Source of the DNA: Paracraurococcus sp042666655
GTDB lineage: Bacteria > Pseudomonadota > Alphaproteobacteria > Acetobacterales > Acetobacteraceae
Direction: 5' to 3'
Length of the DNA: 64,000 nucleotides
Assembly: GCF_042666655.1 (NCBI RefSeq)
Contig: NZ_JBHTDE010000003.1
Span: 620,001 to 684,000, forward strand
Shown one piece after another: positions 9,201-16,881 of this stretch. The first letter of the stretch is position 1. The number at the start of each line of letters is the position of its first letter. Under the pieces are notes generated by a model. It was not told where the DNA came from, did not search any database, and saw only the letters and a list, made by a program, of their open reading frames with translations. Made by a program: the position numbers and the translations under genes.

Positions 9201-9859
9201 GCCAGCCGGTGCCGGAGGAACTTCCGCCGCAGCCGGGCGGCGCGGTGAGCCAGCTCGACATCGAGAATTCCCTGCGCTTCAACAACGAGCTGTCGCTCGT
9301 CACCCTCGATGCGCAGAACCTGCTCACCCTGGTGGAGAACGCACTGCGCGGCGTGGCCCCCGGCGCCACGCCGGGCGGCTTTCCGCAGGTCGGCGGCCTG
9401 GCCTTCAGCTTTGATCCCGCCCGTCCGGCCGGCGACCGGGTGGTGAGCCTGGCGGTGGTCGACGGCGCGGGCGAGGTGGTCGACACGGTGGCCTCGGGCG
9501 GCGCGCTGGTCGGCGATGCCGGCCGCGACTTCCGCGTCGTCACGCTGAACTTCCTTGCCGGCGGCGGCGACAACTACCTCGGCACGACCGACACCGTCAC
9601 CGGCAACGAGGTGACGGTCGAGGACCGGGTGGATCTGGTCCGCGCCGCGGCGCCGCGCACGGGGATGGCCGACTTCGCCGCCGATTATTCCGAACAGGAC
9701 GCCCTGGCCGAATACCTGGCCGAGCGCTTTGCCACGCCGGATGCCGGCTATGCCCTGGCCGATGCCGGCCCCGAACTCGATCTGCGGATCCAGAACCTGG
9801 CCTTCCGGGCGGATACCGTGCTGGCCGCGGCGGCGCCTCCTGCGGATTGGTGCTTTTGA
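6251..9859 (+). CDS. Choice-of-anchor I / 5'-nucleotidase (metallophosphoesterase) fusion protein
   Basis: This is a 1202-residue protein. Residues of about 10-480 form a beta-propeller-like choice-of-anchor-I region (PDQIAFDAGGSRLLTANEGEPD, ITANEGDARAD, EPEGLAVGTLDG). From about residue 498 comes a 5'-nucleotidase/UshA-type metallophosphoesterase with ILHASDFEAGA, LSSGDNFIPG, IGNHEFDLGP and ILRSHLQQ. Its C-terminal substrate domain contains SVKNGGGIRAEIG and LSLVTLDAQNLL. Such enzymes hydrolyse nucleotides outside the cytoplasm. No N-terminal signal peptide is visible, so type I secretion or another route is possible. In the metal-ligand series HASDFE replaces the commoner H-x-N/S-D-x-H/E. 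A GGAGA site lies six bases before the ATG. Confidence 0.85.
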   Translation: MSDSLSNAAPRFTIGHTAANGSLARGAEVAAFDSRTGLVFIAAPAGIDVVDPSTGLIIGTIDTAGYGRVNSIAARDGVLAIAAEAVPKTDPGIVAVLDIAWQDGHFVSQERLTAGVGAQPDQIAFDAGGSRLLTANEGEPDSYLADGIDPEGSVSIIDVATGTVRTAGFGSFNALDRDHDGVNDLVEQGVRIFGPGATVAQDLEPEYIAVDPNDPNTAYVTLQEANAIGVLDIDGGHVTKIIPLGSKDHALPGEAISASDTDDAFLPQNFPVRGLYLPDAIAAVDIGGTTYLITANEGDARADWPGFNEEARVSDLRLDPVAFPDAAALQADDALGRLTVTTTLGDRDGDGDYEAPYAFGGRSFSVWTTDGTLVFDSGTSLDEIIATTQPANYDENRDDNKGVEPEGLAVGTLDGETYLFVGLERANGTAAFRIDGPTAFTYAGFLGAEGDVGPEVIGFVPAAASPTREALLVAPNETSATTSIFGLGQGAGDDGDAGGGSFTLQILHASDFEAGAEAVLRAGNFAAIVDVLEDRAANSLTLSSGDNFIPGPFTAAGTDVSVRDELIAFYEQSLALPAGSLAGFASPPNFNQVDVAVLNAIGVRASAIGNHEFDLGPNALGLALDFTAAAGAAPALSGVTSIGAQFPYLAANLDFSGEPTLASLFTPELSDAARYATTAEDLASAAAIAAERDDRQIAPWSTVQVNGETIGLLGATTQVLEGISTVGGVQVTGPDENDMAQLAATLQPYVDQMTAQGIDKIILRSHLQQYAFELELATRLSGVDVILGGGSNGVFADATDVLEDGDTADEAYPVFRTGADGKPVAVVNTDGNYAYVGRLVVTFDAEGAILPDSVDPAVSGAYVTTDAGVDAVAGDGDGVLSQAERDVLLADGTRGGEVKQLTDAVGAVIEAKSGNVFGFSDVFLEGRRNEVRSEETNLGNLTADANLLAAQAYQAANDGLEALPVLISVKNGGGIRAEIGAVQGQPVPEELPPQPGGAVSQLDIENSLRFNNELSLVTLDAQNLLTLVENALRGVAPGATPGGFPQVGGLAFSFDPARPAGDRVVSLAVVDGAGEVVDTVASGGALVGDAGRDFRVVTLNFLAGGGDNYLGTTDTVTGNEVTVEDRVDLVRAAAPRTGMADFAADYSEQDALAEYLAERFATPDAGYALADAGPELDLRIQNLAFRADTVLAAAAPPADWCF

Positions 9860-9865
9860 ACCGGT

Positions 9866-9891
9866 CCGGCCCGCGCAGACCCGCGGGCCGG
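9866..9891. terminator. Bidirectional hairpin between convergent genes
   Basis: A perfect 10-bp stem (CCGGCCCGCG and its complement) with a six-base loop lies between two convergent stop codons, at 9859 on the plus strand and 9899 on the minus strand. It has no long T run, so it may act as a transcript end stabiliser or a Rho-assisted terminator. Confidence 0.6.
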
Positions 9892-9898
9892 CTCGACC

Positions 9899-10918
9899 CT
9901 ATCCGGCGAACAGCGCCTCGACCGCCGCCGGGTCCACCGCCTCGATGCTGGACGGGGTCCAGGACGGCTTGCCGTCCTTGTCCACCAGCACGCTGCGGAC
10001 GCCCTCGCGGAAGTCCGGGTGGTCGTTCACCACGCTGCGGCCGAGTGCCAGCTCCATCTCCAGACACTCGTCGAGCGTCGCGCCGGCACCGCGGCGGATG
10101 AGCTCGAGCGACACGCAAAGCGAGGTCGGCGACATCCGTCGCAGGATCGCGGTCTGCTCGCGCGCCCAATCGGTGTCCTCGGCGTCGAGCGCCGCCAGGA
10201 TCGCCGGCATGCTGTCCAGTCCGAAGCAGCGGTCGATGGCGGCGCGGTGCGGCGCGAAGGCAGCCTCGGGCGCCGGCTCGGCGAAGCGGTCCAGCACCGC
10301 GATGTCGCCCTCCAGCAGGGCCGTGCGCAAGGCGGGCAGCTTCGCCTTCGTGACATAGTGGGTGGCAAGGCCGGCGTGCACCGCATCGCCGCCGCGCAGC
10401 CGCGTGCCGGTCAGCGCCAGCCAGGTGCCGATCGCGCCGGGCAGCCTCGGCAGGACGTAGGAGGTGCCGACATCGGGGAAGAGCGCGATCGCCGTCTCCG
10501 GCATCGCCAGCATGGCGGATTCGCTGACCACGATCGGTGCGCCATGCACCGAAAGCCCGATGCCGCCGCCCATGCAGAAGCCGTCGATCAGCGACACCCA
10601 GGGCTTGCCGAAGGTGGCGATCCCGCGGTTGACGGCATACTCCTCGGCGAAGAACGCCTCGATCGCCGCGGCGTCGCCGGCGATCGCCAGGTCCCGGATG
10701 CGGCGGACATCGCCGCCGGCGCAAAAGGCCTTGCCGCCGGCGCCTTCGAGCACCACCAAACGCACCGCTGCATCGCCCTTCCAGGCATCGATCGCCGCCT
10801 GGAAGTCGCGGATCATGGCGAGGTCGAGGGCGTTGAGCGTCTTCGGCCGGTTCATCAACAGCGTGCCGGCGGCACCTTCGCGGCGCGCCAGCACGGTCGG
10901 TTCAATCGTCTCGCTCAC
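9899..10918 (-). CDS. 3-hydroxyisobutyryl-CoA hydrolase (enoyl-CoA hydratase/isomerase superfamily)
   Basis: The enzyme hydrolyses 3-hydroxyisobutyryl-CoA in valine breakdown. The protein has the crotonase fold signature: NRPKTLNALDLAM, the CoA-binding AFCAGGDVRRI loop, and FGKPWVSLIDGFCMGGGIGLS. Glu and Asp residues sit in MPETAIALFPDVGTSYVLPRL, as in the HIBCH subgroup. The C-terminal half includes DWAREQTAIL and the HIBCH-type HPDFREGVRSVLVDKD. I chose the GTG at 10918 because AAGGAG sits six bases upstream; this gives 339 residues, close to the family length. Confidence 0.88.
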   Translation of the reverse strand: MSETIEPTVLARREGAAGTLLMNRPKTLNALDLAMIRDFQAAIDAWKGDAAVRLVVLEGAGGKAFCAGGDVRRIRDLAIAGDAAAIEAFFAEEYAVNRGIATFGKPWVSLIDGFCMGGGIGLSVHGAPIVVSESAMLAMPETAIALFPDVGTSYVLPRLPGAIGTWLALTGTRLRGGDAVHAGLATHYVTKAKLPALRTALLEGDIAVLDRFAEPAPEAAFAPHRAAIDRCFGLDSMPAILAALDAEDTDWAREQTAILRRMSPTSLCVSLELIRRGAGATLDECLEMELALGRSVVNDHPDFREGVRSVLVDKDGKPSWTPSSIEAVDPAAVEALFAG

Positions 10919-10963
10919 ACCGCGCTCCTTCGGGGGCAATCCAGAGCGCGCCGGGTAGCGCCT

Positions 10964-10987
10964 CGGCAGGTTGCAGGCAACCCGCCG
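10964..10987 (-). terminator. Hairpin downstream of the small RTX gene
   Basis: An imperfect ten-pair stem (CGGCAGGTTG against CAACCCGCCG, one mismatch) with a CAGG loop lies just after the RTX gene stop at 11003 on the minus strand. It is a plausible intrinsic terminator, although no strong T tract follows. Confidence 0.45.
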
Positions 10988-11002
10988 ACGCCGTCATCCC
11001 GG

Positions 11003-11488
11003 TCAGTAGAAGTTATAGTCACCCTGACCCAAGGCATTGCCGTTCATCGATTTCACGAAGATCTCGTAATCCTGGCCCGTCGCGGCGCTGTGGATCACGT
11101 AGTACTGCAGCTTCTCCGGACCGGTGATGTATCCCCGGGTGATGGCGAAGGCCTGCGCCGCATCGGAGCGCGCCACGTCGAGCGTCAGGGTCGAGCCGGC
11201 GCCGAAGCCGGTGAAGCTCAGGAAGTCGTTGTCGCCGGCCAGATACATGCCGGCGCCGCTGAAGTCGTAGATGAAATCCTGCGCGGCGGAGCCGAGTGCG
11301 GCGTCGAAGTCGCTCAGCTTGAAGCCGAAGGTGTCGTTGCCGGCACCGCCGTAGAGGTAGTCGACGCCCTGGCCGCCATGCAGCTTGTCGTTCCCGGTGG
11401 TGCCGCTGATGCGGTCGCTGCCGCTGGTGCCGATGATCGCGCCGAAGGCGTTCGGGGCGGTGGCGACACCATTCACGTAGGCGTCCAT
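11003..11488 (-). CDS. Small RTX (hemolysin-type calcium-binding repeat) protein
   Basis: The 161-residue protein contains glycine/aspartate nonapeptide repeats at about residues 20-55 (GTSGSDRISGTTGNDKLHGG, then GVDYLYGGAGNDTFGF). These form calcium-filled beta-rolls. A C-terminal region of about 100 residues follows and lacks Cys. No N-terminal leader exists, as expected for type I secretion substrates that use an uncleaved C-terminal signal. No type I secretion genes lie in the window. It is very short for an RTX protein, and its role (matrix, adhesion or other) is unknown. Its upstream region is unusually AT-rich. Confidence 0.8.
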   Translation of the reverse strand: MDAYVNGVATAPNAFGAIIGTSGSDRISGTTGNDKLHGGQGVDYLYGGAGNDTFGFKLSDFDAALGSAAQDFIYDFSGAGMYLAGDNDFLSFTGFGAGSTLTLDVARSDAAQAFAITRGYITGPEKLQYYVIHSAATGQDYEIFVKSMNGNALGQGDYNFY

Positions 11489-11830
11489 TTTTTGTATCTC
11501 TTTCCAACTAAATGAGCATCATTGCTCACGAGAAAGAGAAATAACTTCAGGTTGATTGTTCATCAATAATCAAAAATATCGAAATAGCTATGATTTTGAG
11601 ATTTTGTCTCGAATTCGGATCAAAATCCGTCTTGGCGCTGGAAAAGCCAGCCTTCCCAGCAAATTATCACGAAATAGTGAATTATCCGCGTGGATGTATA
11701 TAATTTCGGAGTGAAATGATCAGGAACGCATGCACACTGCTTGCCGGATAGGCCACGGTCCGCAGGGCATGATGAAAAGGGCACGTCGGCCTGGGCCTTG
11801 CCCGCGTCCCGTCGCCATCGGTGGCGCGCC
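11489..11830 (-). promoter_or_regulatory. AT-rich leader/regulatory region upstream of the small RTX gene
   Basis: This stretch of about 340 bp has no gene and, in its first 230 bases, is far richer in A and T than its surroundings. It contains a perfect palindrome at 11513-11528 (TGAGCATCATTGCTCA), a TTGATT...AATCAA inverted repeat near 11553-11574, and a small hairpin at 11616-11629 (CGGAT-CAAA-ATCCG). These fit a regulated promoter or a structured leader for the RTX gene. I could not place -35 and -10 boxes with confidence. Confidence 0.5.
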
Positions 11831-12265
11831 TTAGCGGCGCGCCACCAGCCCGACAATCGCGGCGGTCAGCGCCGCGCCGATCAGTCCCTTCTTGGCCGAT
11901 TGGCTGCGCAGCAGCGGCAGGACCATCGCCGCTCGCGCCGTGGTGTCGCCCACCTGACGCAGCGCATCGTCCCGCACCCGCGTCGCCTCGACCGAGATCG
12001 GGTCTTCCGCGTGCCGCACCGCCAGCCACCCGAGCAAGGCGACAAGCACCAGGTCGACGCTGGCAACCATCAGGGCCGCCACCATTGGGTCACGCCCGCG
12101 TGCCAACCAGATCAAAGCCGCGACATGCAGCATGACCAGAAGCATCAGGAAGAAGATGGCCGCGGCCGCGCCGAGGCCTGCCTGGATGGCATAACCCCGG
12201 CCGGTCCGCTTCCAGCGCAGCGCCTCCGCCTGGGCAGCCAGGCGGAGCAGGCTGAACATCCGCAT
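11831..12265 (-). CDS. Holin-like/phage-holin-superfamily small membrane protein
   Basis: The 144-residue protein has two hydrophobic helices at about residues 30-55 and 62-82, flanked by charged ends. This is the layout of the putative Actinobacterial holin-X (phage holin family) proteins that pair with DUF883 proteins in proteobacteria. The DUF883 gene lies 17 bp upstream on the same strand, so they are likely one operon. The role is inferred to be envelope stress or ribosome/membrane association; lytic activity is not implied. Confidence 0.65.
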   Translation of the reverse strand: MRMFSLLRLAAQAEALRWKRTGRGYAIQAGLGAAAAIFFLMLLVMLHVAALIWLARGRDPMVAALMVASVDLVLVALLGWLAVRHAEDPISVEATRVRDDALRQVGDTTARAAMVLPLLRSQSAKKGLIGAALTAAIVGLVARR

Positions 12266-12282
12266 GCGCTACGCCTCCCGGC

Positions 12283-12630
12283 TTAGTGGCGGTCGCGCGG
12301 ATAGACGTAGGTGTTGCCGCCCATCAACCGCCCGATCAGGTAACCGGCCGCCGCGGCGATCGCGACCGCGGTCAGCGGGCGTTCCCGCACCGTGTCGGAG
12401 ATCGCGTCGGCCTGGTCCTCGATGGTCTCGCGGGCACGGTTGGCGTAGTCGGAGACCTGATCCGCGGCGCCGGCCAGCGCCGGGGTGACCCGCTCCTCCA
12501 TCAGCCGCTCGACCTGAGCGCGCAGCTTGGCGAGTTCGTCCTTGGCATCCTCGCCGACCTTGGTCGCCGAGGCCTCGGCCTGGTTCTTGATGTTGCGGGC
12601 GTCGTTGGTGAAATCATTGGCGGCGCTCAT
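12283..12630 (-). CDS. DUF883 (ElaB/YqjD-type) membrane-anchored protein
   Basis: This 115-residue protein has a long amphipathic, Ala/Glu/Lys-rich helical region (residues 1-85). It is followed by one C-terminal membrane helix (PLTAVAIAAAAGYLIGRLM) and a short tail, which is the ElaB/YqjD architecture. Characterised members sit in the inner membrane and bind ribosomes in stationary phase. The start is fixed by AAGGAG seven bases upstream. It is the first gene of the pair with the holin-like protein. Confidence 0.8.
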   Translation of the reverse strand: MSAANDFTNDARNIKNQAEASATKVGEDAKDELAKLRAQVERLMEERVTPALAGAADQVSDYANRARETIEDQADAISDTVRERPLTAVAIAAAAGYLIGRLMGGNTYVYPRDRH

Positions 12631-12765
12631 GGCGTGCTCCTTCCGCTGGGGTAACTTGCCGACGGAACGCCGCCGCGCGGCCAGGGGTTCCACGCGACGT
12701 GGTCCCACCTTGCACGCACACGGCGCCGGGTGCGAAGCCTGCCACGCCATATCCGGGGGAGTCGC

Positions 12766-13836
12766 ATGGACGCGCCGCTGCTGCGCTTCGAGGCCGTGCG
12801 CAAGCCGGCGCTCGGCCTGCTCGGCATCGACCTGGTGGTGCCGCGCGGTGGCTGCACGGTGCTGCTCGGCCCGCCGGGCGCCGGCCAGGAGGGCGTCTTG
12901 CGCCTGCTGGCCGGACTGGCCTCGCCCGATGCCGGCCGCGTGCTGCTGGACGGCGCCGAGCTGGACCGCCAGCCGGCCGGCTGGCGCGGCTTCGGCCTGT
13001 TCCAGCCAATGAACGGCATGCCCGCGAGTCGCACGGTCGAGCGCCTGGTGACCGAACCCGTGCTGGCCCTGCCTGCCTCGCAGCGTGCTGCGCATGTCGC
13101 CCGCGCCCTGACCCAGTTGGGGCTGGACGGGCAGGAGGCGGCTCGGCTCGGCGATCTCGGGCCCGTGCCGCGGCGGCGCCTGGCGTTGGCCCGGGCGCTG
13201 GCACCGCAGCCCGCGGTGCTGCTGCTGGACGAACCGCTGGAGGGGCTGGACCACGCCACCCGGGCCCGGCTGGCGCTGGACTGGCGGGCGCTGTTCCGCC
13301 GCATCGGCCTGACCGTGGTGCTGGCGACGCGAGAGCCGGCCGAGGCCATGCTGCTGGCCGACCACCTCGTGGTGCTGGAAGCCGGCGAGGTGGTGCAGCA
13401 GGGCACGCCGCAGCAGGTCTACGACGATCCCGCCACCGGCTTCGTCGCCGGCCTGCTGGGGGAGAACAACCGGCTGCCCGGCACGGTGACGGCTTTGGAG
13501 GACGAGGAGTGCCGGGTGCGGCTCGATTGCGGGCCGGAGCTCTGGGCGCGCCGTGCCGATGCCGCCGGCCCGGGCAGCCGCTGCATCGTGGCGATCCGGC
13601 CGGAACGCGTGGCGGTGGCGGCGATGAGCGCCGAGGAGATGGGCGAGGGCGCGTTGGCGGCGGCGCTGCGCGACGTGATCTTCCTCGGCGACCATGTGCG
13701 GTTGCTGCTGGAACTCGGCCGTGGCGGCGTGCTGGTGGCGAAGCGCCCGGCCGGCAGCCGGATGCCGCGGATCGGCGGGCCGGCGAGCGTCGCCTGGGAC
13801 CCCTATGCGGCCTTCGCCTTCCGCGCCTTGCGATAG
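12766..13836 (+). CDS. ABC-transporter-type ATPase with TOBE domain and degenerate nucleotide-binding motifs
   Basis: The 356-residue protein has the layout of a PotA/MalK-like import ATPase: a nucleotide-binding domain at about residues 1-235 and a TOBE-like C-terminal domain at about 240-356 (CIVAIRPERVAV). A clear Walker B, AVLLLDEPLEGLD, is present. The Walker A is GPPGAGQEG, where the Lys-Ser/Thr pair is replaced by Gln-Glu. The LSGGQ signature is not recognisable (LGPVPRRRLALARAL stands in its place). The H-loop reads LATREPAEA, lacking the His. ATP hydrolysis is therefore doubtful. No permease or binding protein is adjacent. The ATG at 12766 has GGGGGAG five bases upstream. Confidence 0.8.
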   Translation: MDAPLLRFEAVRKPALGLLGIDLVVPRGGCTVLLGPPGAGQEGVLRLLAGLASPDAGRVLLDGAELDRQPAGWRGFGLFQPMNGMPASRTVERLVTEPVLALPASQRAAHVARALTQLGLDGQEAARLGDLGPVPRRRLALARALAPQPAVLLLDEPLEGLDHATRARLALDWRALFRRIGLTVVLATREPAEAMLLADHLVVLEAGEVVQQGTPQQVYDDPATGFVAGLLGENNRLPGTVTALEDEECRVRLDCGPELWARRADAAGPGSRCIVAIRPERVAVAAMSAEEMGEGALAAALRDVIFLGDHVRLLLELGRGGVLVAKRPAGSRMPRIGGPASVAWDPYAAFAFRALR

Positions 13837-13901
13837 CCGGATGGCCTTGGTAGCGCCGCTGCCCAACCCAATTGCACCGCAACAACCCTGGGAGACCGCC
13901 G

Positions 13902-14636
13902 ATGTCGCTATCCGCCAGCCGCCGTGGCCTGCTGCTCGGCGGCGCCGCGCTGCTTGCCGCAGCCCCGCGCCGCGTCTTCGCCCAAGGCCCGGCGCCGGCC
14001 GCGCCGACCGGTCCCTTCACCCTGCCGCCGCTGCCCTATGCGCTGGAGGCGAACGAGGCGGCAATCGACGCCCGCACCATGCAGATCCACCACGACCTGC
14101 ACCACGCAGCCTATGTGAACAACCTGAACGCCGCGGTGAAGGACCACTCGGCGCTGCACGCCCTGCCGATCGAGGAGATGCTGGCGAAGCTGCCCGAGCT
14201 GCCCGAGGGCATCCGCAACGCGGTCCGCAACAACGGCGGTGGCCATGCCAACCACACGATGTTCTGGGGCGTGATGGGCGGCAAGGGTGGCCAGCCGACG
14301 GGTGCGCTGCTGGCGGCGATCGACCGCGACCTGGGCGGCATCGATGCCTTCCGCGCCGCGGTCGAGCGGGCCGGGAACACCCAATTCGGCTCCGGCTGGG
14401 CCTTCGTGACCGTCACGAAGGACGGCAAGCTGGCCATCGTGCAGAAGCCCAACCAGGACACGCCGCTGATGGACGGCGGCCGGGTGCTGCTCGGCAACGA
14501 CGTCTGGGAGCACGCCTACTACCTGCGCTACCAGAACCGCCGCGCCGAATACACCAGGGCGTGGTGGAACGTGGTGAACTGGGATGCGGTGGCGCAGCGT
14601 TACGCGGCGGCGATGGCGGGGACCCTGAAGGTCTAA
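13902..14636 (+). CDS. Superoxide dismutase (Fe/Mn type) with Tat-like signal peptide
   Basis: The enzyme dismutates superoxide to oxygen and peroxide. The 244-residue protein begins with SASRRGLLLGGAALLAAAP, a twin-arginine-type leader, so the enzyme should work in the periplasm. The four metal ligands can be seen: His63 (QIHHDLHH), His118 (ANHTMFW), Asp200 and His204 (NDVWEHAYYL). GGGHANH and FGSGWAFV are also typical. The start has GGGAG seven bases upstream. Fe or Mn preference cannot be read reliably. Cytosolic SODs of this family lack the leader. Confidence 0.9.
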   Translation: MSLSASRRGLLLGGAALLAAAPRRVFAQGPAPAAPTGPFTLPPLPYALEANEAAIDARTMQIHHDLHHAAYVNNLNAAVKDHSALHALPIEEMLAKLPELPEGIRNAVRNNGGGHANHTMFWGVMGGKGGQPTGALLAAIDRDLGGIDAFRAAVERAGNTQFGSGWAFVTVTKDGKLAIVQKPNQDTPLMDGGRVLLGNDVWEHAYYLRYQNRRAEYTRAWWNVVNWDAVAQRYAAAMAGTLKV

Positions 14637-14652
14637 GGCAGGGGAACCGGCG

Positions 14653-14683
14653 CGGGGGGTGTCGGTTGAGGCCGCACCCCCCG
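14653..14683. terminator. Hairpin after the superoxide dismutase gene
   Basis: A perfect 9-bp stem (CGGGGGGTG with CACCCCCCG) encloses a 13-base loop. It lies between the SOD stop and the start of the SDR gene. It is likely a transcription terminator or RNA 3'-end stabiliser. Confidence 0.5.
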
Positions 14684-14701
14684 AAAGCTTGAGGTATCCC
14701 C

Positions 14702-15796
14702 ATGCCGCAAATCCGGCTGAAGCCGCTGTCGCAACAGACCATCGTCATCACCGGCGCGAGTTCCGGCATCGGCCTCGCCACCGCGCGGCGTGCCGCCCGC
14801 GCCGGCGCCCGCGTCTTCCTGATCTCCCGCAACGAGGCTGCGCTGCGCACCATCGCCGAGGAATTGCGCGGCCGCGGTGCCCAGGCGGATTTCGCGGTGG
14901 CCGATGTCGGCGATCAAAAGGCGCTGGAAGCGGCGGCGGAGAAGGCCAGCCAGACCTTCGGCGGCATCGATTCCTGGGTGAACGACGCGGGCACCAGCAT
15001 CTACGGCACGCTGGAGCAGACCCCGGTCGAGGACCAGAAGCGGCTGTTCGACACCAACTACTGGGGCCTCGTGCATGGCTCGTTGATCGCGGCAAAGGCC
15101 CTGCGCGGCCGCGGCGGCGCCATCGTCAACATCGGCAGCGTGCTGTCGGACCGGGCGATGATCCTGCAGGGCACCTATTCGGCCACCAAGCATGCGGTGC
15201 GCGCCTTCACCGAGGCGCTGCGGATGGAACTGGAGCGCGACGGCCGGCCGATCAGCGTGACGCTGATCAAGCCCTCCGGCATCGAGACCGGCTTCCAGGA
15301 CCATGCGCGCAACCTGCTGGACAGCCCCGGCGTGCGGGTGCCGCCGCCGGCCTACGAACCCGACCTGGTGGCGCGCGCCATCCTGCATGCCTGCGAGCAC
15401 CGCAAGCGGGAGATCGTCGTTGGCTTCGGCGGCCATGCGATCTCGCTGCTGGGCGCGGCTTTCCCGCGCGCCACCGACCTGCTGATGGAGACGATCGGCT
15501 ACCCGGCGCAGGTCAGCGACAAGCGGCCGAAGCCGGAGCGCGCCGACAACCTCTACCAGCCGCGCGAGGACGGCACGGAGAAGAGTCTGACGCGGCCGGT
15601 CTCGCCGGTACGCAAGACCAGCCTGTTCCTGGAAGCGCAGCTGCATCCCGCCTTGACGGCGACGGTGCTGGCGGGGCTCGGCGCGCTGGTGCTGGGCCTC
15701 GGCGCGGCGCGGCGGGCGGGTGCCGGACGGATGGTCGTGCCGGCGGCGCGGCACCTGGTGCGCGACGCGCGGCGGCAGGTCCGGCGCTTCGTCTGA
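14702..15796 (+). CDS. SDR-family NAD(P)-dependent oxidoreductase with C-terminal hydrophobic extension
   Basis: This is a classical-type short-chain dehydrogenase with the dinucleotide motif TGASSGIG (about residues 18-25), DAG (NNAG-like; reads VNDAG), the catalytic Ser in IGSVLSD and YSATK (Tyr and Lys). The core ends at about residue 260. An extension of about 100 residues follows with one hydrophobic segment (ALTATVLAGLGALVLGLG) and a basic tail, suggesting attachment to the membrane. The substrate is unknown. GAGG precedes the ATG by seven bases. Confidence 0.85.
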   Translation: MPQIRLKPLSQQTIVITGASSGIGLATARRAARAGARVFLISRNEAALRTIAEELRGRGAQADFAVADVGDQKALEAAAEKASQTFGGIDSWVNDAGTSIYGTLEQTPVEDQKRLFDTNYWGLVHGSLIAAKALRGRGGAIVNIGSVLSDRAMILQGTYSATKHAVRAFTEALRMELERDGRPISVTLIKPSGIETGFQDHARNLLDSPGVRVPPPAYEPDLVARAILHACEHRKREIVVGFGGHAISLLGAAFPRATDLLMETIGYPAQVSDKRPKPERADNLYQPREDGTEKSLTRPVSPVRKTSLFLEAQLHPALTATVLAGLGALVLGLGAARRAGAGRMVVPAARHLVRDARRQVRRFV

Positions 15797-15803
15797 CCTA
15801 AGC

Positions 15804-15828
15804 GGGGGCGGCTGATGCCGCCCCCTTT
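15804..15828. terminator. Bidirectional terminator between convergent genes
   Basis: A perfect 9-bp stem (GGGGGCGGC / GCCGCCCCC) with a TGAT loop is followed by TTT. It sits between the SDR gene stop at 15796 and the acetamidase stop at 15834 on the other strand. Confidence 0.75.
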
Positions 15829-15833
15829 GCGCC

Positions 15834-16799
15834 TCAGAACAGCAGGCCCTTGCGCAGCATGCCGTGCACGCCCTTTTCGCCGTTCACCGTCTGCGTCACG
15901 TGGAAGTCCACTGCCAGACTGCAGATCTGGTAGGCATCGGCGGCCGAGAGGTTGGAACGCGAGACGATGAAGGCGATCATCTCGCGCAGTGCCGTCTTCA
16001 TGGCGACGTCGAGATCCTCGTGCATGCCCATGCTGATATAGTGGGTCTTCGTCTCGGCGCGCGGGTATTTCAGGATCGGATCGCGGGCGCCGCCGCCCTT
16101 CTCCAGGGACAGGCGGAAGTGGCCGGTCAGGCACATCTCGAGCGCGTTGATGCAGACCTCGCCGTCGCCCTGCACGCCATGGCCGTCGCCGGCCGAGAAA
16201 TTCGCGCCGGGGACGAAGACCGGCAGGAACAGCGTGGCGCCCTCGCCGCATTCCTTGTTGTCGAGGTTGCCGCCATGCGCGCGCGGCTCCTTCGTGCTGA
16301 TCGTTCCCCATTCCGGCGGCGGCGCCACGCCCATGACGCCGAAGAAGGGCGCCATCGGGATGGTCACGCCCGGGCCGACCGGCACCTTGCAGGTCATCGC
16401 CGCGCGGTCCACCGGGATGTGCAGCACGCGGTGGTAGGGGAAGTCCTCCGGCAGGGTGCCGACCAGCGGGCGGAAGGCGCAGAAGCCCCAATCGGCGCCG
16501 AGCTCGATCTTCTCGATGTCCACCCGCAGCACGTCGCCCGGCTCGGCGCCCTTCACCGCCACGGGGCCGGTCAGGATATGCGGGCCCATCCGCGGCACGC
16601 CGGCGGCCTGGATGGCGGCGAGCTTCTCCGGGACCTGCAGCCCGCTGCCGGCGGGGGGCATGACCTCCTTCGCGCCGGAGACGCATTCAAGGATGACCAG
16701 GTCGCCGGGGTCGACCTCCTTGACCGGGGCAAAGGCGGCATCGAAGGCGCCCCAGCGGATATTCGGGATGGTCGGTTCGATATGATGCGTGGCCGGCAT
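15834..16799 (-). CDS. Acetamidase/formamidase family protein
   Basis: This 321-residue amidohydrolase would release ammonia from formamide, acetamide or similar short amides. Family features visible are PGDLVILEC near the N terminus, GPVAVKGAEPGDVLRVDI, PHGGNLDNKE-like (AHGGNLDNKECGEG), VFVPGANFSAGDGHGVQGDGEV and the C-terminal DAYQICSLAVDFHVTQTVNG. The ATG at 16799 is supported by GGGGA five bases upstream. An in-frame ATG about 42 bases upstream is possible. The real substrate is not known. Confidence 0.87.
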   Translation of the reverse strand: MPATHHIEPTIPNIRWGAFDAAFAPVKEVDPGDLVILECVSGAKEVMPPAGSGLQVPEKLAAIQAAGVPRMGPHILTGPVAVKGAEPGDVLRVDIEKIELGADWGFCAFRPLVGTLPEDFPYHRVLHIPVDRAAMTCKVPVGPGVTIPMAPFFGVMGVAPPPEWGTISTKEPRAHGGNLDNKECGEGATLFLPVFVPGANFSAGDGHGVQGDGEVCINALEMCLTGHFRLSLEKGGGARDPILKYPRAETKTHYISMGMHEDLDVAMKTALREMIAFIVSRSNLSAADAYQICSLAVDFHVTQTVNGEKGVHGMLRKGLLF

Positions 16800-16881
16800 G
16801 CTGGTCCCCGGGATGATCGTGGCGGTCGGATTGCCCCGCATGGATGCAAGCTGGAGGCCGGGCTGGCAAGCGGCGCCGCGC

